DNA of 64,000 nucleotides from Marinobacter salarius. Lineage in GTDB: Bacteria; Pseudomonadota; Gammaproteobacteria; Pseudomonadales; Oleiphilaceae. The position numbers were made by a program, and so were the translations under genes. Below the pieces are notes generated by a model. That model was not told the origin of the DNA, made no database searches, and saw only the letters and a list, made by a program, of their open reading frames with translations. Position 1 is the first letter of the stretch, and every line of letters begins with the position of its first letter. Where the stretch lies: positions 186,001 to 250,000 of the forward strand of contig CP007152.1 in the NCBI GenBank assembly GCA_000831005.1, in the 5' to 3' direction. Positions 21,532 through 31,069 of this stretch are shown here, in pieces.

Positions 21532-22893
21532 ATGAAACTGAACAAGAAGCTACTGGCCACTGGCATCCTGTCCGCAACGTTGTTTGCGGGTAACGCCTTT
21601 GGCGCGGTTTCCGCAGAGGAAGCGGCCAAGCTGGGTGACTCGCTCACGCCAATGGGCGCTGAGAAAGCGGGTAACGGAGGCGCTATTCCGGCCTGGGATG
21701 GAGGTCTGACCACGCCTCCTGCCGGGTATAAAAACGATGGTATCTATGTGAACCCGTTCCCGAACGAAGAGCCAAAGTTCACCATCAACCAGAGCAACGT
21801 TGACCAGTATGCGGAAAACCTGTCCCCGGGACAGGTCGCAATGATCAAGCGTTATGACGATTACGTCATGCCGGTATACGAGACGCACCGTTCCGCTGCA
21901 TACCCGGAACAGGTCATGAAGGATACTGTTGACAACGCCACGAGTGTGGAGTTGATCAAGAGTGGTAACGGCCTGGGTAATTACCAGACCGCTACGCCAT
22001 TCCCGATCCCTCAGAACGGCCTGGAAGTTATCTGGAACCACATCACCCGATACCGCGGCGGTTCGGTCCAGCGTAACGTTGGGCAGGTGACTCCGACTGA
22101 GGACGGGTCCTTCAGCGTTGTAAAGTTTCAGGACGAGCTGACATGGAAGACGTATCTGGATGACTATGAGCCGGGAATGGACCCCAATGTTCTGTTCTAT
22201 TTCAAACAGGCCATTACCGCGCCGGCTCGCCTGGCTGGTAACGTCCTGCTGGTTCACGAGACCATCGACCAGGTTCAAGAGCCGCGTCGCGCGTGGGTAT
22301 ACAACGCCGGTCAGCGCCGGGTTCGTCGCGCACCGCAGGTAGCTTATGACGGCCCGGGTACCGCTTCAGACGGCATGCGTACCTCCGACAACTTCGATAT
22401 GTTCAACGGTGCGCCTGATCGTTACAGCTGGGAGTTGGTTGGCAAGAAGGAAATGTACATCCCTTACAATTCCTACAAGCTGGTGGACCGTGACCTGGAT
22501 TATGACGAGATCATCAAGGCCGGTCATATCAACCAGGACCTGACCCGCTATGAGCTGCACCGTGTCTGGCACGTGCGTGCCACCCTGAAGGACGGTGAGC
22601 GTCATATCTATGCCCAGCGTGACTTCTACATCGATGAAGACTCCTGGCAGGCGGCGGTGATTGATCACTACGATGGTCGCGGAGAGCTCTGGCGTGTGGC
22701 AGAAGCGCACAGCATGCAGTTCTACGATCAGATTGTTCCCTGGTACGCCATTGAAACCCTGTACGATCTGTTGTCTGGACGGTATCTGGTTCTGGGTTTG
22801 ACCAACGAAGAGTCCAACCCTTACGAGTTCGGTGTTGAACGCATGTCACGTGACTACACACCCGCTGCTCTGCGTCGTGCAGGTACGCGGTAA
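21532..22893 (+). CDS. DUF1329 family outer-membrane/periplasmic lipid-binding-like protein
   Basis: A 453-residue DUF1329 protein with a signal peptide ending at FAGNAFGAVS. Members are thought to have a LolA/LolB-like fold and so may bind a hydrophobic ligand; this is not proven. Recognisable stretches are LGDSLTPMGAEKAGNGG, AIPAWDGGLTTPP and, later, WHVRATLKDGERHIYAQRDFYIDEDSW. It lies 33 bases after the DUF1302 gene with its own AGGTAATT ribosome site and is followed by a strong terminator, so the two form a dicistron. The downstream LuxR-type gene may be the regulator. Confidence 0.88.
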   Translation: MKLNKKLLATGILSATLFAGNAFGAVSAEEAAKLGDSLTPMGAEKAGNGGAIPAWDGGLTTPPAGYKNDGIYVNPFPNEEPKFTINQSNVDQYAENLSPGQVAMIKRYDDYVMPVYETHRSAAYPEQVMKDTVDNATSVELIKSGNGLGNYQTATPFPIPQNGLEVIWNHITRYRGGSVQRNVGQVTPTEDGSFSVVKFQDELTWKTYLDDYEPGMDPNVLFYFKQAITAPARLAGNVLLVHETIDQVQEPRRAWVYNAGQRRVRRAPQVAYDGPGTASDGMRTSDNFDMFNGAPDRYSWELVGKKEMYIPYNSYKLVDRDLDYDEIIKAGHINQDLTRYELHRVWHVRATLKDGERHIYAQRDFYIDEDSWQAAVIDHYDGRGELWRVAEAHSMQFYDQIVPWYAIETLYDLLSGRYLVLGLTNEESNPYEFGVERMSRDYTPAALRRAGTR

Positions 22894-22928
22894 GTCACCG
22901 TTATTCGGGAGCAATCCCGGCTGACTGG

Positions 22929-22962
22929 AAAGCGGCGGGCCCTTGGGTCCGCCGCTTTTTTA
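22929..22962 (+). terminator. Intrinsic terminator after DUF1329 gene
   Basis: A GC-rich hairpin AAGCGGCGG...CCGCCGCTT with inner CCC/GGG pairs and a two-base loop is followed by a run of six T. It lies 36 bases after the DUF1329 stop and ends the DUF1302-DUF1329 transcript. Confidence 0.9.
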
Positions 22963-23181
22963 TTAAAGTCTTTGAATTTCCTCAAATGTTAGGAATTTGC
23001 CGGTATTTCGTTATCTTGCCGTCAAATTTTTGCAGCCTACCCCCGATTTGGTTTAACCTCTCCCTACTAATACTAAAGGCGTACCCGATGCAGGGCGCTG
23101 CAGCAACGACAAAGCAGAGATCACATTTGCCGGATAAGGGCCCATCGGCTCATAGATTCCGGGCTTTCAACGGGGCAAAGA

Positions 23182-25878
23182 GTGAAACCATTCGATGATG
23201 GCCGTGCGGCCAACGATGAGTTCCAGTCAACACTAGGCGGCACTCATCGTGGCGAGTTGATCAGGGATTTGTTGCGCCAGCGGGTACGGATGCCGGAGCC
23301 CGTTCCGAATTACCTCAAAAGGCCAGCGCTGACCGAGAAACTGACCGCGACAATAACACCGGGCTCGGTCCTGTTGCTTGAGGCACCGTCCGGTTATGGC
23401 AAAACCCATGCCCTGAGTGCGGCGTTCCGTGAAACCTCCCGTAGCCCCGACACCCTCCGATGGCTGGCTCTGACCGGACAGGAGAACGATTCCGGGCGCC
23501 TGTTGGCCTTGCTTGAAATTGCGCTGACACCGCCCGGTGCCACCTCACGACCGTCCGGGCAACAAAAAGCCTCCAGCAATACGGATGCGCTTGCCCTGCT
23601 ATTGTCCGATGCTCACTGGAGCGACCCGGACCGCGACAGCGTGCTCGTGATTGATAACGTTGGCACTGTCGCCAATCCGGCTGCCATCGCCCTGCTGCAG
23701 CAGCTCGTTGAAAACATTCCTTCTGGTCTGGCGTTGGTGATGGTGTCCAGAAAACCGCCGCCATTTGAAACCCACACGTTCGAACTGGAAGGCCGATTCA
23801 ACAGAATCGGCGCGGATTCCCTTGAGTTGACACGGTTGGAGACTTTTGAATTCTTTCACGCTGCGATCAACCGTAATCAACTGACCACGGTCGCTGTGGA
23901 GCATTTGTATTCGTTGACTGAGGGATGGATTACGCCTTTGGGGTTGTACCAGCGGGAATTGGACTCCGCGCCGGAATCCCGATTGCCGATACAGGAAACC
24001 TTCAGTGTTGAGCGTTTCCTCAGAGATGCCGTGCTGATCCATTTAACGCCTGGCCAGCAGCGTTCACTGAGGATCATGGCGGAGATGGAGATCGTCTCGG
24101 ACGAACTGTTCCTGTCATTGGCTGACGCAGGGTGTGACCATGCCTTTCGGCCCTCTGCCGCTGCGGAAAGCGGTATCCCGCTGCGTCCATTGCCGGGTCG
24201 CGGGCGCTGGCTCCGCCTGAATCCTTTGCTGCACGACTGGTTACAGACACCGGCCCTCGATGAGTCGCAGGAGCGTGCCCTGAAAGCCAGTCGCTGGTTT
24301 AGTGACCGTCATCAGTTTCCCGAGGCACTGCGTTATGCGCTGGTCAGCGGTAGTCTTGAGGAGTCGGTCCGGATAGCCTCTGAAGGCTCAGAGGCCTTGC
24401 TGATTGGGCAGGATACCGCGTCATTGCTTCGGCTTCGCCGGTCATTGCCGTCGGGGCTGCTGGAGAAAAGCGCGCGCCTGAAGATTGTCTACGGTTGGGT
24501 CCATTCCATCGGTGGTCAGTTCAGGCAGGCAAGAATGTTGATCAACGATCTCGATAATGGCGAGCGTCCCGAACTTGCTGGCCGGGTCGATGCGCTCAGG
24601 GCTTTTATTCTCCGCGGCGAGGGCAGTGTTGATGAGGCCCTGATGGTCGCAGACAGAGCTCTGCAGGCGGAGGAGTTGTCTACTCAGGGCCAGCTGGTGA
24701 CGCAGCTGGTTCGTTCCAGTGCGCTATGCGCCGCCGGCAAATTTGGCGATGCCCGGGAGGCCAACCGCATTGCCGCAAGGCTGGCTCGAGAGGCTGGAGA
24801 CGCTGGTTCGGAAGTTCTGGCAGTCTATGCCCACGCGCGGATCGAGCTGGGTAAGGGATCGTTGAAGCACGCAGAGCAACTGCTGCGCACCGGTCTGGAT
24901 ACCGCCATGAACGAGTCATCGCGGCCCGCACGTGTTGGCGAAACACGCCTACAGCTAAATCTGGTGATGGTGCTTTGGCACCAGGGACGGCAGGCGGAAG
25001 CAGACCGCCTCTTGGTGACCTGTATCCGCCATGCAGAGCAAACCCGCGATCTTGGGTTGCTGCTGGCCATGGCGCTGAGGGTGTTGATTTGTCGCACCCA
25101 GAATCGGATGGACGATGCGTTCGCCTGGATTGGTCGTGCCGAGCGAACCATGCAGTCGTGGCAGGTCGACGAGTCCGTCTATGTGCCTGTGCTTGAGGCT
25201 CTGAAAATCAGCGGCTGGCTGGCATTGGGTCAGACAGACACGGCGGCACAGGCTATGGAGCGGCTCAAGCCATGGCGGGACGTGAATTGCGTGCCGGAAA
25301 TGTTCCCGATGATGCCCGGCATGCTGCAATGCCTGCAGGCGAGGATCGAACTTGCGCGGGGGGATGACATCAAGGCCGCTGAAACCGTCAGGAACATTCG
25401 GGACAACGGCGACGAGACATTGCCTTTCGGTTTGGACTTATATTCCAGGCTGCTGGAAAGTGTCCTTAGCTGGCGCCAGAAAGGCCCTGCTGCTGCCCAG
25501 AAAATACTGACCGCCACTATAGCCATGGCAGGAGAGGAGCACTACATCAGCCCCTTCGCGGAGCTGAGGGGAGAGCTTCAGGAGCTGCTTGAGAAAACCT
25601 GGCCCCAACTGCCGGATACACCATTTGTCGGCGCAATAGGAAGGCTGTACGGCCTCACCGACATGAAAGAGCATGCGTCTCTGGCTGAACCCATCAGCGA
25701 CCGGGAGCAGGGGGTGCTTGAGCTGATTGCCCAGGGGTTGTCGAACCAGGACATTGCTGACCGCCTTCACATCTCCTTGCACACGGTCAAAACCCATGCT
25801 CGTCGTATCAACGCCAAGCTTGAGGTGAAGTCACGCACGCAGGCCATCGTCCGTGCCCGCGAATTAGGGCTGCTGTAG
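23182..25878 (+). CDS. MalT-type LuxR family transcriptional regulator
   Basis: A large ATP-dependent activator of 898 residues. An N-terminal P-loop NTPase begins near residue 45 with Walker A EAPSGYGKTHAL and Walker B SVLVIDNVG. A winged-helix and a long TPR-like helical region follow. The C-terminal LuxR HTH reads ISDREQGVLELIAQGLSNQ with HISLHTVKTHARR. The start is GTG 23182 (MKPFDDGRA); an in-frame ATG at 23290 (MPEPVPNYLKRP) is the alternative and fits the family N-terminus well. It follows the DUF1302/DUF1329 pair, so it may control them in response to a lipid or its derivative; this is inference from position. Confidence 0.92.
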   Translation: MKPFDDGRAANDEFQSTLGGTHRGELIRDLLRQRVRMPEPVPNYLKRPALTEKLTATITPGSVLLLEAPSGYGKTHALSAAFRETSRSPDTLRWLALTGQENDSGRLLALLEIALTPPGATSRPSGQQKASSNTDALALLLSDAHWSDPDRDSVLVIDNVGTVANPAAIALLQQLVENIPSGLALVMVSRKPPPFETHTFELEGRFNRIGADSLELTRLETFEFFHAAINRNQLTTVAVEHLYSLTEGWITPLGLYQRELDSAPESRLPIQETFSVERFLRDAVLIHLTPGQQRSLRIMAEMEIVSDELFLSLADAGCDHAFRPSAAAESGIPLRPLPGRGRWLRLNPLLHDWLQTPALDESQERALKASRWFSDRHQFPEALRYALVSGSLEESVRIASEGSEALLIGQDTASLLRLRRSLPSGLLEKSARLKIVYGWVHSIGGQFRQARMLINDLDNGERPELAGRVDALRAFILRGEGSVDEALMVADRALQAEELSTQGQLVTQLVRSSALCAAGKFGDAREANRIAARLAREAGDAGSEVLAVYAHARIELGKGSLKHAEQLLRTGLDTAMNESSRPARVGETRLQLNLVMVLWHQGRQAEADRLLVTCIRHAEQTRDLGLLLAMALRVLICRTQNRMDDAFAWIGRAERTMQSWQVDESVYVPVLEALKISGWLALGQTDTAAQAMERLKPWRDVNCVPEMFPMMPGMLQCLQARIELARGDDIKAAETVRNIRDNGDETLPFGLDLYSRLLESVLSWRQKGPAAAQKILTATIAMAGEEHYISPFAELRGELQELLEKTWPQLPDTPFVGAIGRLYGLTDMKEHASLAEPISDREQGVLELIAQGLSNQDIADRLHISLHTVKTHARRINAKLEVKSRTQAIVRARELGLL

Positions 25879-25891
25879 CGGCGCGCTACAG
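25873..25891. repeat. Perfect short palindrome between convergent genes
   Basis: CTGTAGCG-GCG-CGCTACAG overlaps the stop of the LuxR-type gene and lies just past the stop of the convergent acyltransferase gene. It could form a bidirectional hairpin, but no T-run follows on either strand, so a terminator role is only possible. Confidence 0.45.
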
Positions 25892-25899
25892 CCCAGCAC

Positions 25900-26796
25900 T
25901 CAGGCTGAACGCTTCAGTTCGTCTATAAGCGCATCCTTTTCTTCCCATACCTGGCTTACCCAACGCTGGAAGTCCGCCCGTGTTTCACGGTTGTTTTCGT
26001 AGTCCATGCCCAGGAAACGGTGTGGAATTTCCCGCGTTCGAATATCAACCACAATCCGTTGGATTCGCCCGCACAGGTAATCCCAGATGCCGGATTTGCC
26101 ATCCGGATACACGATGGTCACATCCAGCATGGTGTGCAGGGACTCCCCCATGGCTTCCAGTACAAAGGCTGTACCCCCTGCGCGAGGCCTCAGCAGGTGT
26201 TTGTAGGGCGAATTCTGACTTTGGTGTTTGGCCGGTGTGAGCCGTGTACCTTCCATGAAGTTGAAAATGGTCACCGGTGTATACCGGAACTTCTCACAGG
26301 CGGCTCGAGTGGCTTCCACGTCCTTGCCCTTCAATTCCGGACGCCGGGCTATCTGCTCCTTGGTGTGGCGTCGCATGAAGGGGAAGTCCAGCGCCCACCA
26401 GGCCACGCCCAGTAAGGGTACCCAGATCAATTGCTGTTTGAGGAAAAATTTCAATAGCGGGATGCGGCTGTTCAATACGTGTTGGATGGCCGGAATGTCG
26501 GCCCAGCTCTGATGGTTGCAGGTGACGAAGTACCAGTGTTCGCGGCTCAGGCCCTCAGCGCCGCGGACATCCCACTCGATGTTGTGAAGTACGTCAGCCA
26601 GCACATTGTTGAAGCCAATCCAGAACCACGCGATGCGGTTCAGAACGATGGTGCAGCCTTTGCGAACCGAAGGCGTCGGGATCAACAACTTGATCACGGC
26701 AAACACCATCAGGATCGGGAATAGCCAAAGGGTGTTAAGAACAATACAAAGCACTGCGAGCACACCTTTGACGGGTGCGGGCAAGAACCTGGACAT
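25900..26796 (-). CDS. YihG-like acyltransferase (PlsC family)
   Basis: A 298-residue membrane-bound acyltransferase of the lysophospholipid/glycerolipid class. Two hydrophobic N-terminal segments (VKGVLAVLCIVLNTLWLFPI and onward) precede the catalytic HxxxxD motif in CNHQSWAD and the FMEGTRLTP motif. The family acylates lysophosphatidic acid or related lipids; the exact substrate cannot be told. It converges with the LuxR-type regulator and is intact. The E. coli relatives YihG and YcfJ-like LPLAT proteins are of the same length class. Confidence 0.88.
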   Translation of the reverse strand: MSRFLPAPVKGVLAVLCIVLNTLWLFPILMVFAVIKLLIPTPSVRKGCTIVLNRIAWFWIGFNNVLADVLHNIEWDVRGAEGLSREHWYFVTCNHQSWADIPAIQHVLNSRIPLLKFFLKQQLIWVPLLGVAWWALDFPFMRRHTKEQIARRPELKGKDVEATRAACEKFRYTPVTIFNFMEGTRLTPAKHQSQNSPYKHLLRPRAGGTAFVLEAMGESLHTMLDVTIVYPDGKSGIWDYLCGRIQRIVVDIRTREIPHRFLGMDYENNRETRADFQRWVSQVWEEKDALIDELKRSA

Positions 26797-26845
26797 TGAC
26801 CGATGTCTCCGGAATACGATTTAGCTTGGTTGTGTGATGGCGGTG

Positions 26846-27772
26846 TCAGCCTTCGCTACTGGTTTCGTCAGCGGTGGTGGCACCGGGCAACAGTGCCTGC
26901 TCCTGTTTTGCCGCAGCCAACTCCAAGAGTTCCTGGGAGTTAGCCCCCTGAACAATAGCCTGGAAGTCGTCATCATAATAATCCAGGTTGTTGTGGCGGA
27001 TCATGTTTCTAATCTCCTCCACATAATCTTCACCGCGCTCGGAATACCCCAGCAAACCGGCAGCAAGGCTTGGACCACTGGCGATATCATCACGATTACG
27101 GGCTTTCAGGCGAATGTCCCTGAGCAACTGGTAGGTTGGATGGCGATTCAGATTCTGGATGTACGAACGCACAGATCGGTAAGGCGAGGAGAAGCTTGCC
27201 ACTTCATGACTGGCACCCTCAACTCGTCCCCGGGGCACCAGACCGCAGCCCTGCGAGAAACACCATTGTCCGAACAGGTTGTTGCCTCTACGTGCAAAAC
27301 GGGAGGTGCCCCAAGCGGATTCATTGGCGGCCTGAGCCAGCACCAGCGAGGGCGGAATCACATCGAGGCGGTTTTTCAGGCGTCGGAACATGGTTTCGCT
27401 GCCGGGTTCTTCATCAACCCTCAAGCGCTCGGCCTGGCTTTTCAACCAGGAAAGTTCCGATTTGCTGAGTTCGTCCTTGCCGGCCAGGCTGTCGAGGTAA
27501 TCACGCTCGATCAGAATACGGGAGTTTGCCAGCACGATACGTGGATACAGGAACGAGAAAAACGCGGCTTTCTTCTCGGTGGTATCACGGTAGGCAGAGA
27601 AATCCGGCAAGTCCGCTCGTGACCAGCCAGGGAGTGAAGGCAGTTTGGCCAGGGCGACATCCGAGTCCTCGGCGTCGCGGTCGTGGTCTGGGTCAGGAGT
27701 GTGCAGTATGCCCCACAAACCAAAAACCATCAGCGGAACTATCAACCACAGTGCCCGGATACCAGAAGACAT
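26846..27772 (-). CDS. Bax-like glucosaminidase domain protein
   Basis: A 308-residue protein with a single N-terminal membrane anchor (LWLIVPLMVFGLWGIL) and a glucosaminidase domain of the Bax/LytG type. The catalytic glutamate sits in AANESAWGTSRFARRGNNLF, followed by GQWCFSQGCGLVPRGR. A second conserved stretch is SSPYRSVRSYIQNLNRHPTY. It probably cuts peptidoglycan glycan strands in the periplasm. It lies downstream of, and on the same strand as, the lipoprotein gene. Family is clear; exact cleavage role is inferred. Confidence 0.9.
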   Translation of the reverse strand: MSSGIRALWLIVPLMVFGLWGILHTPDPDHDRDAEDSDVALAKLPSLPGWSRADLPDFSAYRDTTEKKAAFFSFLYPRIVLANSRILIERDYLDSLAGKDELSKSELSWLKSQAERLRVDEEPGSETMFRRLKNRLDVIPPSLVLAQAANESAWGTSRFARRGNNLFGQWCFSQGCGLVPRGRVEGASHEVASFSSPYRSVRSYIQNLNRHPTYQLLRDIRLKARNRDDIASGPSLAAGLLGYSERGEDYVEEIRNMIRHNNLDYYDDDFQAIVQGANSQELLELAAAKQEQALLPGATTADETSSEG

Positions 27773-27850
27773 AAAACCTCTCGTTACAATCGATATGACA
27801 GCAATTATAACAGGTTATACGCCAACGTCGCCCGGGTGGTTTGCTGCCCG

Positions 27851-30063
27851 CTAATCTGGCAGGCGTGTCGCCATGAGCAACCCCAGTACCTCTTCCTGGC
27901 CCTCTGTCTGCCTGAGTTGCAGGAAAAACTGATCCTGATCGCTGGTGAAAAAGCCGTCCAGCGTCAGGCTGCCCGCACTAAACGTTGCAGCCCCGGTGTT
28001 GCTGGCCGTGTACGCCAGGGATACCGTTCCGGGTGACTGTGCCTGCGGAGTGGAGACAGATTCGGCATTGACTTGATGGACAACCTCGAGTGTCCGGCCC
28101 TCCAGACGGGCGCTGCCGGAAGATTCAATCACCAGCAGGGCGTTATCGAAATGCGTCAGCCGGTTGCTGGCCTGCTCCATTCCCACCCCCACGCCCTGAA
28201 GGCGGTAGCGCCCCTGGCTGGGTGGAGAGGCATTGGCTTGCTCGGCAGCCACCAGAATTCCATCACCAATGGCGTTGGTGTCCAGGTTGAAAGCCATCAT
28301 CGAACCGTTCGGCGTTGATGCGCCGACGGCGATGTCCGGCTTCTCATCCAGGCCGGAGGCACTGTCGCGGTCCAGATTCAGGCGCCCGTTACTGACGATA
28401 CGGTTTCCACTGTTTGGGTCGTAAACCCGGGACTGACGCTCACTGATGACCCAGTTGGCGTCCCGTTGGCCGGGGTTGTCTGCCGGCACGGACACAGTGA
28501 CGTTCCCCGTGTTGTCCCTGCGCAGGGAGGTGGTCGCCATGGCCTGGGTGACGGATGGGCCACTGATCTGCCAGTTTCCCACGCCGGCTTCTACCACGAA
28601 GGGCTGGTTCTCATCGCCCATGCGGGTGGACAGGTAAGCCACGTTGTAGTTGCGGCCATCCAGTTTCTGGCGCTCGAATCCTTCTTTCCTGAGCAGGTTC
28701 AGTTCAAACACGGACAGGTAGTGATCTTCCAGTGTCCGCTCGCGCTTCAATTCACCGCTCTCCGAGCGAAGTTCAATCGCTTTCCCGGCGCTGAAATACC
28801 CACTAAGGACTCGATCGGGCTGTTCGGTGCCGCCACCGACGTATGCGCTCATGAAATAGGGGTTGCGGGTCCAGCCGATGATCCGGGAGCTACCACGGCC
28901 GGTGATGCTCTGGTAAAGGGCGCGGCCGGCCAGCAGGCGGGTTTCGTCCTCCACGGTGGCTGCGCCAGGCGAGGATGAGTGGGTATTCAGGTCCCAGGCC
29001 GGGCGGTCGAAGAACTCGTTGCCATCGGCATGTATCAGGGCCCGGCGATCATAGGGGATATCGCTGGCCAGGTTGGTGACTCGAATATTGAAGGCGTCGA
29101 GGGAGGTTAACGTCATGCCCGGGTAAACATAGCCGGTACCGTTCTGGTCGGTTGTGGTTTCCTCGCGGGCGATCCGCACGCCCCATTGGCCGGAGCCGGC
29201 AATGCTGGACTCGAGAAACGTTTGCCCCAATTCGACGCCCCAGAACACTGAATTGTAGTTCGCGGCGCTGGCTTCTATCTTGCCGGAGGAGCTTTCTCCC
29301 AATAGTGCATAATCGGCCATAGCGTCCACATATCGGGCGAAATCTCCCCGTTCCTCTAGCAGGTCGAGTGCTCCGTCGACATCCAGATTGCCGGGGATAT
29401 CGATTTCAAAATCATGGACCTGATCGGCGAGCGTGGGCCAGACGTACTTGTTCAAGCACAGTGAGCCATTGACGTCGTTCACACAGTCCATGATCTGGGA
29501 GAACTCGCCGGAGCTGTAGAGGTCCAGCGAGTTGGTCACGAGGTACTCCGAAAACGGGTTCACTTTCACGTCCCGGTCTTCATCGGCCGCCAGTGATCGC
29601 ATGCGGCTGTTGCCATAAGTGGCTTCGATAACGACATTGGTCCTATCGGTTGTCCATTCTCAAAACGGATGACGGTTCGCCCGCTGTCTTCCCGGCGGGA
29701 CCGAGTCTCTACAGAGCCGAGCTCGCGGAGGGTCTGATCGGTCAGGTAAACCCGAATGGTGTCGGGCTCCACAATCCTTAGGTTGCGGCGCGTCAACTCA
29801 CCACCTGGTGCAACGGATTCCGGCACCTCCATGGTAATCCGTACTTCATCTTTGGCCAGGCCGGACGCATTGTTGGAATCGCCGGTTGAGCCGGGCGTGA
29901 AGTCATCGATCGCGTTTTTTGTCGGCGGGAAGCTGTTTCCCCGGCCTGCCACGTCGTCGTTCGCGTCGCCACTACCGTCACAGCCGATCATCAACGTAAC
30001 AGTGGAAAGAGTGAATACAGCGGTGAAGGTCCGTGCAGCTAGGTGAAACATAGGGTTGTCCAT
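27851..30063 (-). CDS. Large predicted lipoprotein of unknown function (frameshifted in this sequence)
   Basis: I do not recognise a family. The N-terminus has a lipoprotein-type signal (FTLSTVTLMIGC, cysteine at about residue 28, or 24 from the alternative ATG at 30051). A low-complexity Asp/Asn/Gly/Ser linker follows. The rest is acidic with many short beta-like, Ser/Thr/Gly-rich segments and a C-terminal region like a secreted all-beta domain. The frame breaks near 29640: the first part runs to FENGQPIGP and then must shift to NVVIEATYGNSRMRSL; one missing C in CCC explains it. Restored length is 737 residues. It lies between a YfaZ-like porin and a glucosaminidase gene, so a cell-surface role is likely. 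Confidence 0.72.
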
Positions 30064-30151
30064 GCCAGATAAAACGTTCCAGAAGCGTGAGCCAGAAGTC
30101 TATCAAGTTGGCAAGGCACAAAGAGTGAGGAAGGGCACGAAATGGGGAGCG

Positions 30152-30185
30152 GTAACCCCGCCCTGGTAGAGGCGGGCAGGGTTAC
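30152..30185. repeat. Hairpin between the YfaZ-like gene and the lipoprotein gene
   Basis: GTAACCC pairs with GGGTTAC and an inner CGCC pairs with GGCG, making a stable stem about 20 bases past the YfaZ-like stop. No T-run follows on the minus strand. It may slow transcription or protect RNA ends. Confidence 0.4.
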
Positions 30186-30205
30186 TCTGCGGAATCAGGA
30201 CCTGA

Positions 30206-30759
30206 TCAGAAGAAGATCTTCATGCCGGCCATCACGCCTTCATCCAGGTTCAAGTCACCACGACCGTCAAAGTCGGTATTCAGGTAGCGGTAACCGGCAA
30301 ACACCTCGGCGTTGCGGATAACACGGTAGCTGCCGCGAAGCTCAAGGCTGGTGAGGTCATCGGAATCGCCAAAGGCAAGGATGCTGGGCGCGTAGTGAAG
30401 CCCGCCGGTGAATGACAACCCGGGTACGTTGGGTACATTCACGGTGGCAAAGCCGCCGAGAGCCACGGCGCCGCCGTCCAGCCGATCATCATCCATCCGA
30501 AGGCGCGAACACCAATGCCCGCTGTGGTGGGCAGGTTGCCAATGGCGGTGCGGCCCTGGGCGTGGAAATCCACGTTGCCGATGTGACGGCTGCCTTCGTG
30601 ATAGGTATAGCCGGTGCCGACCTGGATGTCGGAATTGGTGCCGAAGAAGTTGACCTGGCCCTTGACCGAGTCGTTGGTCAGGCTCAGGTCCACATCGGAG
30701 GCGTATACAGGTGCTGCCGCAAGTGACAGAACGATAAGGGGAATTCGGGACGCTTTCAT
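30206..30759 (-). CDS. YfaZ family outer-membrane protein (frameshifted in this sequence)
   Basis: A predicted small outer-membrane beta-barrel of 184 residues. A signal peptide (IPLIVLSLAAAPVYA) is followed by alternating strands: GTGYTYHEGSRHIGNVDFH, LTSLELRGSYRV and YRYLNTDFDGRGDL, ending in MAGMKIFF with the barrel-type terminal phenylalanine. The pattern is that of the YfaZ family. The frame breaks near 30497; one missing C or G restores GVRAFGMDDDRLDGGAV. The gene is monocistronic on the minus strand. Its function is unknown. Confidence 0.8.
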
Positions 30760-30860
30760 TCTTCGACCTTCTTAATGTTTGAATGTAACCGCCGGAATGT
30801 TAACGGTCCGGCCCAAGTGGCTCAACTTAAAACGGGTTAAGGGCGGGTTAATGCGGGCGA

Positions 30861-31049
30861 TCAATGGGTGGTTGTGTCGCCGCCCTGATCCAGATCGTCG
30901 GGGGACGCATTTTCTGCGGGAACACGATATTCCTCATTGGCCCAGGCGCCCAGATCAATCAGTTTACAGCGTTCGGAGCAGAAAGGGCGAAACGGGTTAT
31001 TCTCATTCCATTCCGCGGACTTTTTACAGGTGGGACATTCTACGTTCAT
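30861..31049 (-). CDS. yacG: DNA gyrase inhibitor YacG
   Basis: A 62-residue zinc-finger protein. Four cysteines lie in CPTCKK and [12 protein letters not shown], the YacG signature, and the tail is acidic. In E. coli YacG binds GyrB and blocks DNA binding by gyrase. Next to pilD and coaE is its usual neighbourhood, as seen here, although a hybrid kinase and trmO intervene. Confident assignment. Confidence 0.93.
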   Translation of the reverse strand: MNVECPTCKKSAEWNENNPFRPFCSERCKLIDLGAWANEEYRVPAENASPDDLDQGGDTTTH

Positions 31050-31069
31050 GGTGGCCTTGTGTCGGGTAT

